46,347 bases of DNA from Rhodospirillales bacterium. Lineage in GTDB: Bacteria > Pseudomonadota > Alphaproteobacteria > Rhodospirillales > Magnetospirillaceae. Below, one piece after another: positions 9,254 to 16,926 of this stretch; the first letter of the stretch is position 1, and the number at the start of each line of letters is the position of its first letter. A model generated the notes under the pieces. It did not search any database and was not told the origin of the DNA. It saw nothing but the letters and a program-made list of their open reading frames with translations. The DNA lies in assembly GCA_014380005.1 (NCBI GenBank), contig JACMKT010000017.1:1-46347 (forward strand), in the 5' to 3' direction. Position numbers and translations under genes: made by a program.

Positions 9254-10054
9254 TTACATGTAGCCGTTGGCGCGCAGGCGCTCGAAGGCATCCTCGGATT
9301 CCTTGTCCTGGGCGCGGCCGGCGCGCTCGGACGTCTTGGTGGTCTCCAATTCCTCGATGATCTCGTCCACGGTGGACGCGGTCGAGGCGATGGAGCCGGT
9401 GCACGGGGCGCAGCCCAGGCTGCGGTAACGGCGGCCGTTCTTGGCGAAGTACAGGTCAACCACCGGAATGCCTTCGCGGGCGATGTAGCGCCACACGTCC
9501 AGCTCGGTCCAGGCCAGCAGCGGGTGGATGCGCAGATGGGTGCCGGGCGCGAAATCGGTCTTGAACTGGCCCCAGAACTCGGGCGGCTGGTCCTTGACGT
9601 CCCATTCGTTGGTCTCATTGCGCGGGCTGAACACGCGCTCCTTGGCGCGGGTGCCTTCCTCGTCGCGGCGGATGCCGGCGAAGACGCCGTTGAAGCCGTG
9701 CTGGGCCAGCACCTGCTTCAGCCCCTCGGTCTTCAAAGCCGAGCAGCAATTGACGCGGCCCTGGGCGGGGCTCATGCCGGCGGCCAGGGCTTCCTCGTTC
9801 TTGCCGATGACGATGGGCAGCTTCCATTCCTTGGACACGCGGTCGCGGAACTCGATCATCTCGGGGATCTTGAAGGTGGTGTCCACGTGAATGACCGGGA
9901 ACGGCACATGGCCGAAGAAGGCCTTGCGGGCCAGCCACAACATCACGTTGGAATCCTTGCCGATCGACCACAGCATGGCGATCTTGTCGAGACGGTTGAA
10001 CGCCTCGCGGAAGATGTAGATCGACTCACTTTCCAAGACATCAAGATCGTTCAT
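9254..10054 (-). CDS. cysD: Sulfate adenylyltransferase subunit 2
   Basis: Catalytic subunit of ATP sulfurylase, 266 residues, which forms APS from ATP and sulfate together with CysN. It belongs to the PP-loop ATPase family: the loop is [13 protein letters not shown] near residues 27-39. Other CysD features are [32 protein letters not shown] and the C-terminal [11 protein letters not shown]. The start at 10054 (MNDLDVLE) gives the usual family N-terminus; a 30-residue longer reading runs into cysH. The gap to the cysH stop codon is four bases, so the two are cotranslated. Identification is firm. Confidence 0.96.
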   Translation of the reverse strand: MNDLDVLESESIYIFREAFNRLDKIAMLWSIGKDSNVMLWLARKAFFGHVPFPVIHVDTTFKIPEMIEFRDRVSKEWKLPIVIGKNEEALAAGMSPAQGRVNCCSALKTEGLKQVLAQHGFNGVFAGIRRDEEGTRAKERVFSPRNETNEWDVKDQPPEFWGQFKTDFAPGTHLRIHPLLAWTELDVWRYIAREGIPVVDLYFAKNGRRYRSLGCAPCTGSIASTASTVDEIIEELETTKTSERAGRAQDKESEDAFERLRANGYM

Positions 10055-10058
10055 TTTG

Positions 10059-10727
10059 TCAGTCCTTGGCCCCGAGGGGAGCGGTATGGATGCCACATTC
10101 AGTCTTTGCGCTGCCGGCCCAGCGGCCAGCGCGAGGGGATTCACCGGGCTTGGTGGGCCGCGTACACGGCCAGCAGCCGATGGAACGGTAGCCTTGCGCC
10201 ACCAGCGGATGACGCGGCAGATCGCGGGCGACGAAATGGGCCTCGATCTGGTCGCCGTCCCAATTGGCCAGCGGGCTGACCTTGACCACGCCGCCGGACA
10301 ATTGAATGGTGCCTAGGGCGTCGCGCTCGGCGCCGTGGGCGCGCTTGCGTCCGTCGATCAGCGCCTCGAACCCGGCCACCGCTTTCGCCAGCGGACGCAC
10401 CTTGCGCAGCTCGCAGCAGCGGTCGATGTCGGTGCGCCACAATTCCTCGGCGTCCTTGCGGTCCTCGTCGGTGGGGCGCACGACGATGACGTTGGTCAGG
10501 CCCAGCTTGGCCTCCAGCACCGCGCGGTATTGCACGGTCTCGTCGAACAGCTCATCCGTATCGAGGAAGATCACCGGCAGCGACGGGTCCACCTGGGCGA
10601 CAAGGTCCAGCAACACCGCCGATTCCGCCCCGAAGGACGAGGTCACGGCGACGCGCCCGGCATAATCGCGGGCAATTGCCGCGATCAGCTCCTTACCGCT
10701 CAGCTTGGCGAGGTGAGAAAGACTCAT
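10059..10727 (-). CDS. cysH: Adenylyl-sulfate reductase, thioredoxin-dependent
   Basis: Reduces activated sulfate to sulfite; 222 residues. It contains the four cysteines of an iron-sulfur cluster, C104-C105 (RCCELRKV) and C185/C188 (GCWPCTR), plus the catalytic C211 in TECGIH. The CC...CXXC pattern marks the APS-reductase branch of the CysH family; the PAPS reductases of enteric bacteria lack it. The PP-loop is SSFGAESAVLL at residues 30-40. It overlaps the stop codon of cysI by four bases (ATGA at 10724-10727). Because the operon also encodes an APS kinase domain, the true substrate could be APS, PAPS or both; from the cluster cysteines I favour APS. Confidence 0.94.
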   Translation of the reverse strand: MSLSHLAKLSGKELIAAIARDYAGRVAVTSSFGAESAVLLDLVAQVDPSLPVIFLDTDELFDETVQYRAVLEAKLGLTNVIVVRPTDEDRKDAEELWRTDIDRCCELRKVRPLAKAVAGFEALIDGRKRAHGAERDALGTIQLSGGVVKVSPLANWDGDQIEAHFVARDLPRHPLVAQGYRSIGCWPCTRPTKPGESPRAGRWAGSAKTECGIHTAPLGAKD

Positions 10728-12799
10728 TCCGCCATCCCCAGGATCGCGTTGATGTCGCCCACAGCGGCTTCCGCAGCTACCGGCGGGGCGGCAACCACAG
10801 CGGCGGCGGTGTCGATCAGATAGGCCACGGCCTCGCGGAACACCGCCAAATCGCCATCCTTGGCCGCCAAAGCCGAGTTCACCGCAGCCAGCACATCGTC
10901 ATGGTCGACGAAGGTGCCACGGAGCGAGGCGACCACCGCGTCCAGCGTCTGACTGTCCTCAGTAAGGACCCCGCGCACGTCCACCAAACGGCGAGCGGCG
11001 TAGAGCACGGCGTCCAGGCCGGAGGCACGGGCGCGGTTCTCGTCACCGGCAAACTGGGCGCGGTCCAGGGTGATCAGGGCGTCATCGGCCAGATCGGCAT
11101 ACAGCTCTTCCAGGCCCGACGACGCGGCGCATTCGCCCTTGCCGGGAGGGGCACCGGGGAACAGATCGGTGTCACCCCAATCGATGAACAGATCGTCGGT
11201 GGTCTTGCCATCCAGCGGCTTCAGCACGGCGGCCAGACCGGGCTTGCCCAGACGCTCAGCCCAGGTGCGGACGCTCTCGCCCGCCTGCTTGGCCTCGCCG
11301 TAAGCCTGACGCAGCAGGCTCAGGGCTTCATCGGCCAAGCGGGCCGGGACGATGGGGCCGGTCAGGCCAACCACACCGGTGCGGGCGTCGCCACCGAAAT
11401 GCAGCTGGTAATGGGGAGCCGAGCGGCCATCGATCTTCTTCGCCATGCCGTGCAGGCCGAAATCGGCCACATGGTGCAGGCCGCACGAGTTTTGGCAGCC
11501 CGACACATGCACCGACACGCCCTTGGCCAGCGGGTCGGCATTGGCCGAGGCCAGGGCCTGACGGGCGAAGCTTTGCGAGTTGTTGATGCCGATGCGGCAA
11601 GTGGTGGTGCCGGGGCAGGAAATCACGTCGGGCACGTCGTCGGCAGAAGCCGGCACGTCCAGACCGATGGCCTTCACCGCGGCGACCAGGACCGCCAGCT
11701 TGTCATTGGGCACGCCCAGCAGGACCAGATTCTGGTCACGGGTGGTGCGCGTCTCGGTCACCCCCGCCTCGTCGGCGATGTCGGCCAAACGATCCATCTG
11801 GTCGGACGACAGCAGACCCAGCGGCACCGACAGCACCACGGCCTTGGTGCCGTCATGGGCATCGACCACGCCAACGGGAACGCGGGCCACCGGGGCTTCC
11901 TGCGGGGTGCGCCAGTTCAGCTTGGCCTGGGCGCGCTGGGGCAGATTGCGCACGCGCTCGAAATCTTCGGTGAACAATTCCACGAATTTCTGTTCGCCGA
12001 AGCGCTTGACCAGGAACTTCATGCGCGAGGCATTGCGGTCGCGGCGGTTGGAATAGCGCTGGTGCAGACGGGCGAAGGCCTCGACCACCGCCGGCAATTC
12101 GTCTTCGGTGACGAAGGGCAGCACGTCGATGGCGGCGCGCGGCAAGGCGCCCAGGCCACCGCCGGCAGTCACGCGGAAGCCTTTGGCGCCGTCTTTCTCG
12201 ACGGCGATGAAGGCCAGATCGTGCAGGGCGCTATGGCCGCAATCGGTGGCGCAGCCCGACACGCTGAACTTGGCCTTGCGCGGCATGTGCTGAACCAGCG
12301 GGTGGCGGATCCACGACCGCGCCAGCAGCTCGGCCACCCGGCCAGCATCAACCAGCTCACGCGGGCAGGCGCCGGCCAGGGCGCAGGCGTTCATGTTACG
12401 CAGGGTGCTGCCGCCGGCTTCGCGGGTGGTCACGCCGTTGGAGTACAGGTACTCCAGCAGATCAGGGGTGCGCTTGAGCGGCACATAATAGATTTGGATG
12501 TCCTGACGGGTGGTGATATGCCCGTCGCCCACGGCGTATTCGCGGTTGACGGCAGAGATGGCGCGCAGCCACGACACCGGCAGCACGCCGCCGGGGACCT
12601 TGATGCGGATCATCTGCACGCCGGGCTGCTTCTGGCCGTAAACGCCATAGCGGGTGCGGTAGGCGGTCCAGCGCTCGTCATCCCAATCGCCGGCAAGGTA
12701 GTGCTGCAAACCCACACGGTATTCGGCCAGATCGCTCATGCGAGCCAACGGCTCGGCCTGATTCACCTGTGCCACCTGTGCCGGCGCCGCATGACCCAT
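10724..12799 (-). CDS. cysI: Sulfite reductase hemoprotein with C-terminal extension
   Basis: Siroheme and [4Fe-4S] sulfite reductase that reduces sulfite to sulfide. With the ATG at 12799 the protein has 691 residues. The cluster and siroheme ligands are C395/C401 (CPGTTTC) and C435/C439 (CQNSC), the canonical CX5C...CX3C set; the duplicated N-terminal half carries a CATDC site. A GTG eight codons upstream is possible, but the ATG has a clear AAGGGG ribosome site (12807-12812), and the GTG falls inside a palindrome. The catalytic part ends near residue 540. The last ~145 residues are an acidic, mainly helical extension that the usual ~550-residue CysI lacks. It is the first gene of the cys operon. 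No CysJ flavoprotein is encoded here, so ferredoxin or another donor may supply electrons. Confidence 0.93.
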   Translation of the reverse strand: MGHAAPAQVAQVNQAEPLARMSDLAEYRVGLQHYLAGDWDDERWTAYRTRYGVYGQKQPGVQMIRIKVPGGVLPVSWLRAISAVNREYAVGDGHITTRQDIQIYYVPLKRTPDLLEYLYSNGVTTREAGGSTLRNMNACALAGACPRELVDAGRVAELLARSWIRHPLVQHMPRKAKFSVSGCATDCGHSALHDLAFIAVEKDGAKGFRVTAGGGLGALPRAAIDVLPFVTEDELPAVVEAFARLHQRYSNRRDRNASRMKFLVKRFGEQKFVELFTEDFERVRNLPQRAQAKLNWRTPQEAPVARVPVGVVDAHDGTKAVVLSVPLGLLSSDQMDRLADIADEAGVTETRTTRDQNLVLLGVPNDKLAVLVAAVKAIGLDVPASADDVPDVISCPGTTTCRIGINNSQSFARQALASANADPLAKGVSVHVSGCQNSCGLHHVADFGLHGMAKKIDGRSAPHYQLHFGGDARTGVVGLTGPIVPARLADEALSLLRQAYGEAKQAGESVRTWAERLGKPGLAAVLKPLDGKTTDDLFIDWGDTDLFPGAPPGKGECAASSGLEELYADLADDALITLDRAQFAGDENRARASGLDAVLYAARRLVDVRGVLTEDSQTLDAVVASLRGTFVDHDDVLAAVNSALAAKDGDLAVFREAVAYLIDTAAAVVAAPPVAAEAAVGDINAILGMAE

Positions 12800-12817
12800 C
12801 TCAAAACCCCTTCGAAA

Positions 12818-12837
12818 ATACACACGTCGATGTGTAT
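12818..12837. promoter_or_regulatory. Palindrome ATACACA-N6-TGTGTAT upstream of cysI
   Basis: A perfect inverted repeat with 7-base arms and a 6-base spacer, just upstream of the cysI ribosome site. A further TGTGTA half-site occurs at 12893-12898 on the other side of the gap between cysI and the divergent rhodanese gene. Such spacing fits a dimeric regulator controlling sulfate assimilation, but the regulator is unknown and not encoded next to it. Confidence 0.5.
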
Positions 12838-12849
12838 GTTGTAATCTGA

Positions 12850-12879
12850 TTTACGAAATGCCACCGAACAGCCTATAAA
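12850..12879 (+). promoter_or_regulatory. Possible sigma-70 promoter for the rhodanese gene
   Basis: TTTACG at 12850-12855 and TATAAA at 12874-12879 are 18 bases apart, which would start transcription near 12886, about 60 bases before the rhodanese ATG. The site lies between the TGTGTA elements of the divergent cys region, so both directions may share control. Confidence 0.35.
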
Positions 12880-12945
12880 GTCAACATGTTTTTGTGTAGA
12901 TTAATCCTATTCACCACTAGCTTAACCGTACAATAGGAGCCGCGA

Positions 12946-13365
12946 ATGACCGCCTATGCCGGCGACATCACCCCCACCGAGGCTTGGGAGAAGCTCACCT
13001 CGGACGCCAATGCCAAATTGATCGACGTGCGCACTCAGGCCGAATGGGTGTATGTGGGAATTCCCGACCTTGCCCCGTTGGACAAGAAGCCGCTGCTGGT
13101 GTCGTGGCAGGTCTTCCCCACCATGACCAAGAACGAGGCCTTCGCGCAGCAATTACAGTCCCAGGGCGTGCAACCGGGCGACACTCTGCTGTTCCTGTGC
13201 CGTTCGGGCGTGCGGTCCAAGGCGGCGGCGGAGTTGATGACCGGGCTGGGCTACACTTCCAGCTACAACATCCTGGACGGCTTCGAAGGCGGGCTGGACG
13301 ACACCCGCCATCGCGGCACTGCCGGCGGCTGGAAGGTGGCCGGGCTGCCCTGGGCGCAAGGCTGA
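12946..13365 (+). CDS. Rhodanese-like sulfurtransferase, single domain
   Basis: Small cytoplasmic protein of 139 residues with one rhodanese domain. The active-site cysteine is C85 in the loop CRSGVRS, a full six-residue loop that fits sulfurtransferase activity. The start of the fold is LIDVRTQAEW at residues 25-34, and the end is GFEGGLDDTRHRG. It starts with ATG after AATAGGAG. It is divergent from the cysI operon and shares its control region, which suggests it handles sulfane sulfur during cysteine or sulfite metabolism. No signal peptide is seen. The physiological acceptor is unknown. Confidence 0.92.
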   Translation: MTAYAGDITPTEAWEKLTSDANAKLIDVRTQAEWVYVGIPDLAPLDKKPLLVSWQVFPTMTKNEAFAQQLQSQGVQPGDTLLFLCRSGVRSKAAAELMTGLGYTSSYNILDGFEGGLDDTRHRGTAGGWKVAGLPWAQG

Positions 13366-13380
13366 AAACCTGCTCAAGGG

Positions 13381-13412
13381 TTGGGCGGCACCCCAAGCGC
13401 GGTGCCGCCCAA
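13381..13412 (+). terminator. Hairpin after the rhodanese gene
   Basis: A perfect 12-base-pair stem (TTGGGCGGCACC / GGTGCCGCCCAA) with an 8-base loop, 15 bases past the rhodanese stop codon. It is followed by TTGTG and not by a long T run, so it is a probable terminator. Confidence 0.65.
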
Positions 13413-13558
13413 TTGTGCGCCACCTGTGGCATTCGGGCCGCACTGTGACCGTCATGACGAATAAGCCTGCTGATGCCCGTTGACTCCCGCTCGCGCGAGT
13501 TCGATATCCATACGAGCAGAGTTCAGTCAGCCAATAGCGGGACCCTGAAATCGTGCGT

Positions 13559-13587
13559 GCGCCGGCTTGGGCCCCGGCGCGTATAAT
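13559..13587 (+). promoter_or_regulatory. Palindrome plus TATAAT ahead of the L,D-transpeptidase gene
   Basis: A perfect TATAAT lies at 13582-13587, 40 bases before the next start codon. Directly upstream is an inverted repeat GCGCCGG (13559-13565) / CCGGCGC (13574-13580) that covers the place where a -35 box should be; no good -35 box is present. This could be an activator- or repressor-dependent promoter. The rest of the 13413-13627 gap shows nothing else. Confidence 0.35.
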
Positions 13588-13627
13588 GGGGTAACGGCGC
13601 CCGCCGCAGCTTTAGGGTTTTGATCAA

Positions 13628-15238
13628 TTGTCCTTTGCCCGCCCGTTTCTGTTCAGCTTGGCCCTGGCGCTTGCCTCCGCCGGTTCGCTTGCCTATGCCG
13701 ATACCCCAGTGGACGTGCAACGCCGGCTTGAGGATGCCACCGGCATCGCCAAGATCGGCGACCGCACCATCGACCTTGCCCCATTGAAGGATTTTTACCG
13801 CCAGCGCAGCTATCGGCTGGCGTGGAGCGGTTCCGGCGAAGCCACCGCCGCCCGCCTGCTGATGGATTTGCAAGCCATCGCCCTGGCGGAAGGGCTAGTG
13901 CCGGAAACCTATGGGGTGCCCGCCACCGGATCGGACATCGAGCACGACATCCTGGTCTCGGACGCCCTGGCCCGCTTTGGCCGCGACCTCGCCACCGGGC
14001 GGGTCAGCCCCAGCCGCCTAGTCGGCGGCATGGGTCCCGAATCCCGGCCCGCTTTCGAGACCGACAAATTCCTGCGCGACCTTGCCGGCGGCAAGGAACT
14101 GATTACCCAGGCAACCGCCCTGCCCCCGGCCTATGCCGGCTATCACCGCCTGCGCCAAGCCATGGAGAAATACCGGGAGCTGGTGCGGGCGGGCGGCTGG
14201 ACCGCCATTGCCGACGGCCCCTCCATCAAGCCGGGCAACGAAGACGACCGCGTGCCCATGGTGCGCAAGCGCCTCATCGCCTCAGGCGAGTTGGAGGCCA
14301 AGCACGACAAGGGCAAGCTGCTGGATGGGCAAGTGAGCGCCGCCCTCAAGCGCTTCCAATTGCGCCACGGCATCGAAGCCGACGGCGCCGTGGGCAAGGC
14401 CACCCTGGCCGCCCTGAACGTCAGCGCCGATGAACGGCTGCGCCAGATCCAGGCCAATATGGAGCGCTGGCGCTGGATGCCGCGCGCGCTGGATTCCCTG
14501 CACATCGCCGTCAACCTCCCCGCCGCCCATCTTGAACTGGTCAAGAACGGCGAAATCCAGATGGCCATGCGCGTGGTGGTGGGCGACGTCAAACACCAGA
14601 CCCCCAGCATGGTGACCACCATGACTTCGGTGGTGCTGAACCCCACCTGGACGGTGCCGCCCTCCATCGCCACCAAGGAAATCCTGCCCAAGCTGCGCAA
14701 GGACCCCAATTACCTGAGCAGCAACAACATGCACATCCTGGAGGCCTTCCCCGAGGGCAGCCCCCAGGCCCAGGGCGTGGGCCTGGATTGGCACAAATAC
14801 AGCAAGTTCCCCTGGCGCATCCGCCAAGCCCCCGGCCCCGATAACGCCTTGGGTCAGGTCAAGTTCAACCTGTCCAACCAAGACGACATCTACCTGCACG
14901 ACACACCCCGGCGGCAATATTTCGGTCGCCTGTTCCGGGCGCTGTCCCATGGCTGCGTCCGCGTGGAACGTCCGGTCCAGTTGGCCCAGGCCCTGGTGTC
15001 GTCGGAATGGGCGCAGCGCATCGATGATCTGATCATTGACGCCAACACCAAGACGCTGAAGCTGGAAAAGCCGCTGACGGTGTATTTGATGTACATGACC
15101 ACCTGGGCCGACGAAGACGGCACCATCAATTTCCGCGACGATTTGTACGGCCATGATGGCCGCCTGAAGGCCGCGCTGAAGCGTCCACGCACCCCGACCG
15201 CCCAGGTTGCCCAGGACCGGACGTCCGGCGCGCTGTGA
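13628..15238 (+). CDS. ldtD: L,D-transpeptidase, YcbB/LdtD type
   Basis: Periplasmic enzyme of 536 residues that should make 3-3 cross-links in peptidoglycan. It has a signal peptide (MSFARPFLFSLALALASAGSLAYA, cut after residue 24 or so), a helical region, a peptidoglycan-binding domain at about residues 200-265 (QVSAALKRFQLRHGIEADGA) and a YkuD catalytic domain from about residue 290. The catalytic cysteine is C443 in LSHGCVRVERP, with the conserved H upstream in YLHDTPRR. Length and domain order match E. coli LdtD, not the short Ldt proteins. It starts with TTG and has a weak ribosome site; no better start gives a full signal peptide. A MepK-like gene follows it. Confidence 0.92.
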   Translation: MSFARPFLFSLALALASAGSLAYADTPVDVQRRLEDATGIAKIGDRTIDLAPLKDFYRQRSYRLAWSGSGEATAARLLMDLQAIALAEGLVPETYGVPATGSDIEHDILVSDALARFGRDLATGRVSPSRLVGGMGPESRPAFETDKFLRDLAGGKELITQATALPPAYAGYHRLRQAMEKYRELVRAGGWTAIADGPSIKPGNEDDRVPMVRKRLIASGELEAKHDKGKLLDGQVSAALKRFQLRHGIEADGAVGKATLAALNVSADERLRQIQANMERWRWMPRALDSLHIAVNLPAAHLELVKNGEIQMAMRVVVGDVKHQTPSMVTTMTSVVLNPTWTVPPSIATKEILPKLRKDPNYLSSNNMHILEAFPEGSPQAQGVGLDWHKYSKFPWRIRQAPGPDNALGQVKFNLSNQDDIYLHDTPRRQYFGRLFRALSHGCVRVERPVQLAQALVSSEWAQRIDDLIIDANTKTLKLEKPLTVYLMYMTTWADEDGTINFRDDLYGHDGRLKAALKRPRTPTAQVAQDRTSGAL

Positions 15239-15389
15239 GAATCCCCCTTTGGGCACATCCACCTGAGTCCTAGGGATTCCGCCATTTCTTCCGAACAGCC
15301 CGTGACAAAGTGATAGAAAGGCTGTGCGGAAGGTTGACTCGACACCCTTCCCCAATGGTATGTCTGGACTCACTAAATGGGGGGGACCA

Positions 15390-15959
15390 ATGCATCAGAG
15401 TGATGACGGAAGCCACCGCGACATTCTGTCGCGCCGGTCATTTCTGACTCTGGGCTTGGCTGCCGCTGCCGCCACCCTGGTGACAAACCCCCTTGAGGCC
15501 GCCGTTCGCGCCCTGCCCGAACGCGGCCTGCACCTGTACAACACCCATACCGGCGAGTACCTGAAGACCGTCTATTGGGCTCAAGGGCGCTACCTGCCCA
15601 AGTCGCTGGTGCAGATCAACAAGTTCCTGCGCGACCACCGCTCGGGCGACGTGCACCACATTGACCCGCGCCTGCTGGACGTCATGGTCGCCGTGCACAA
15701 GAAATTCGGCGCCAAAGGCGCCGTGCACATCATTTCCGGCTATCGCTCGCCGCAAAGCAATGCGCTGCTGGTGTCCAATTCCGACGGCGTGGCCCATAAC
15801 AGCCTGCACATGACCGGCAAGGCCGTGGACATCCGCATCCCCGGCCAGAACGTCAAGATCATCGGCCGGGCCGCCAAGTCGCTGAAGGCGGGCGGTGTGG
15901 GCACCTACCCGTCCTCCAACTTCGTCCATATCGATACCGGCAAGGTTCGGTACTGGTAA
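15390..15959 (+). CDS. mepK: Tat-exported murein endopeptidase, MepK/YcbK (DUF882)
   Basis: A 189-residue M15-type metallopeptidase. The N-terminus carries a Tat signal (SRRSFLTLGLAAAAATL), so the protein is exported folded. The catalytic domain shows IISGYRSPQSN, then the zinc site parts SLHMTGKAVDIRI and NFVHIDTGKVRYW. In E. coli the homologue YcbK/MepK cleaves 3-3 cross-links and lies next to ycbB; the same neighbours occur here. The ATG at 15390 was chosen because a G-rich ribosome site (15379-15386) precedes it and the Tat motif then sits near residue 16; longer readings from 15324 or 15360 are possible. The 151-base gap before it holds no other gene. Confidence 0.9.
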   Translation: MHQSDDGSHRDILSRRSFLTLGLAAAAATLVTNPLEAAVRALPERGLHLYNTHTGEYLKTVYWAQGRYLPKSLVQINKFLRDHRSGDVHHIDPRLLDVMVAVHKKFGAKGAVHIISGYRSPQSNALLVSNSDGVAHNSLHMTGKAVDIRIPGQNVKIIGRAAKSLKAGGVGTYPSSNFVHIDTGKVRYW

Positions 15960-15968
15960 TTAAATCAT

Positions 15969-16073
15969 TGTCATTTCGAACGAAGCGTAGCTGAGGAGAA
16001 ATCTCGCCTCAGCGGAAAAACCGTCACCGTGGACGCGAGATTTCTCCTCGCCTTCGGCTCGTTCGAAATGACA
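15969..16073. repeat. Dispersed-type palindromic repeat (TCATTTCGAACGAAGCG)
   Basis: Intergenic inverted repeat between convergent genes. Outer arms TGTCATTTCGAAC (15969-15981) and GTTCGAAATGACA (16061-16073) are perfect complements; inner arms GAGGAGAAATCTCG (15993-16006) and CGAGATTTCTCCTC (16036-16049) also match. This resembles a widespread bacterial element with the core TCATTTCGAGCGAAGCGAG. It could also serve as a two-way terminator for mepK and the minus-strand gene behind it. Confidence 0.85.
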
Positions 16074-16086
16074 CTGAATAATTATA

Positions 16087-16758
16087 CTACCGCCCACCCT
16101 GCATCATGGGCATGAGGTTTTCCACCGCCTGGGCGATCTTCTCAGCCGGCACCGAACGCAAATCCATGCCCAGCCAGCCGGCGGGCAGTTCGAACATGCG
16201 TTCCTCCACCCGACCGACCTTCAGACCCGACAGCATGGTTTCCACTGCGGATTTACGTCCGTCGGGGCCGGTCATCATGCCCACGGCACGGACCAAAATG
16301 CCTTCCTTGGAGAACCACGCGTCACCGTCGAAGCGGGTGTTCTTGGGGCCGACCGCCGCCACCTTGTAGCGAGTGGCGCGGATGGAGCCCACGGACTCCT
16401 CCTTCAGCTTGGTGCGCTCCACGGTCAACGCGTCGAGGCCGCCGGCCAGGGCGCCCACCGCCTGGAAGCCCAGGCCCACATACCAGCGCTGGCTGGGCTT
16501 CATCAGATAGGCGGAATCGGTGTCGCGGCGCAGCAGCACGGTCTGACTGCCGCCCTGGGTGCCGAAATCACGGCGCTCGCGGCCCGGCGCATGCCACACC
16601 GTGCCGTGATAGGTGCCCTTGTCACCGCTGACGCTGAAATCGGCGGTGTAGGACACCGGCACGTCCAGCAGGTCCAGCGCCCGCTCAGCGGCAGCGGCGG
16701 GAACAGCGGCCAACAGGCCGGCGGCGAGCAGCAAGGGCGACAACCAGCGAACGATCAC
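16087..16758 (-). CDS. Secreted protein of unknown function, LolA-like fold possible
   Basis: A 223-residue exported protein. The start is GTG at 16758, preceded by GAGGTGG; this gives a signal peptide with a long hydrophobic stretch and AAAA before ERALDLLD. The mature part looks mostly beta-stranded, with a stretch VLLRRDTDSAYLMKPSQRWY that resembles DUF4412/LolA-like proteins, in which a strand pair carries the text for lipid or ligand binding. I do not recognise a catalytic motif, and there is no lipobox. It is divergent from the hybrid kinase gene (168-base gap) and convergent with mepK. The family suggestion is weak and rests on visual pattern only. Confidence 0.75.
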   Translation of the reverse strand: MIVRWLSPLLLAAGLLAAVPAAAAERALDLLDVPVSYTADFSVSGDKGTYHGTVWHAPGRERRDFGTQGGSQTVLLRRDTDSAYLMKPSQRWYVGLGFQAVGALAGGLDALTVERTKLKEESVGSIRATRYKVAAVGPKNTRFDGDAWFSKEGILVRAVGMMTGPDGRKSAVETMLSGLKVGRVEERMFELPAGWLGMDLRSVPAEKIAQAVENLMPMMQGGR

Positions 16759-16926
16759 CTTTTCCACCTCATAAGAAGCACATGCGGAACCGCAGCCATG
16801 GTGAAGCCAAACACGGCAACATGGCGAGGATAAGGCCGCAAAATCCCTACCCCTTTGGCCATGGCTAGGGTTAGCATGAATGCCGTCAAAGGGAAACGTG
16901 AAGCCCGAATGGGCCATCGGGGGGAC

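Noticed and set aside
7128-9263. A 711-codon plus-strand frame opposite cysNC
   Set aside because: It is rich in His, Gly and Gln with no domain, which is typical of the antisense frame of a GC-rich gene; the minus-strand cysNC is certain.
9243-9404. Longer start for cysNC
   Set aside because: It overlaps cysD in another frame and encodes Arg/His-rich text; the ATG at 9242 has a good ribosome site.
10676-12844. A 722-codon plus-strand frame opposite cysI
   Set aside because: Antisense shadow of a certain sulfite reductase gene; low-complexity composition and no signal of its own.
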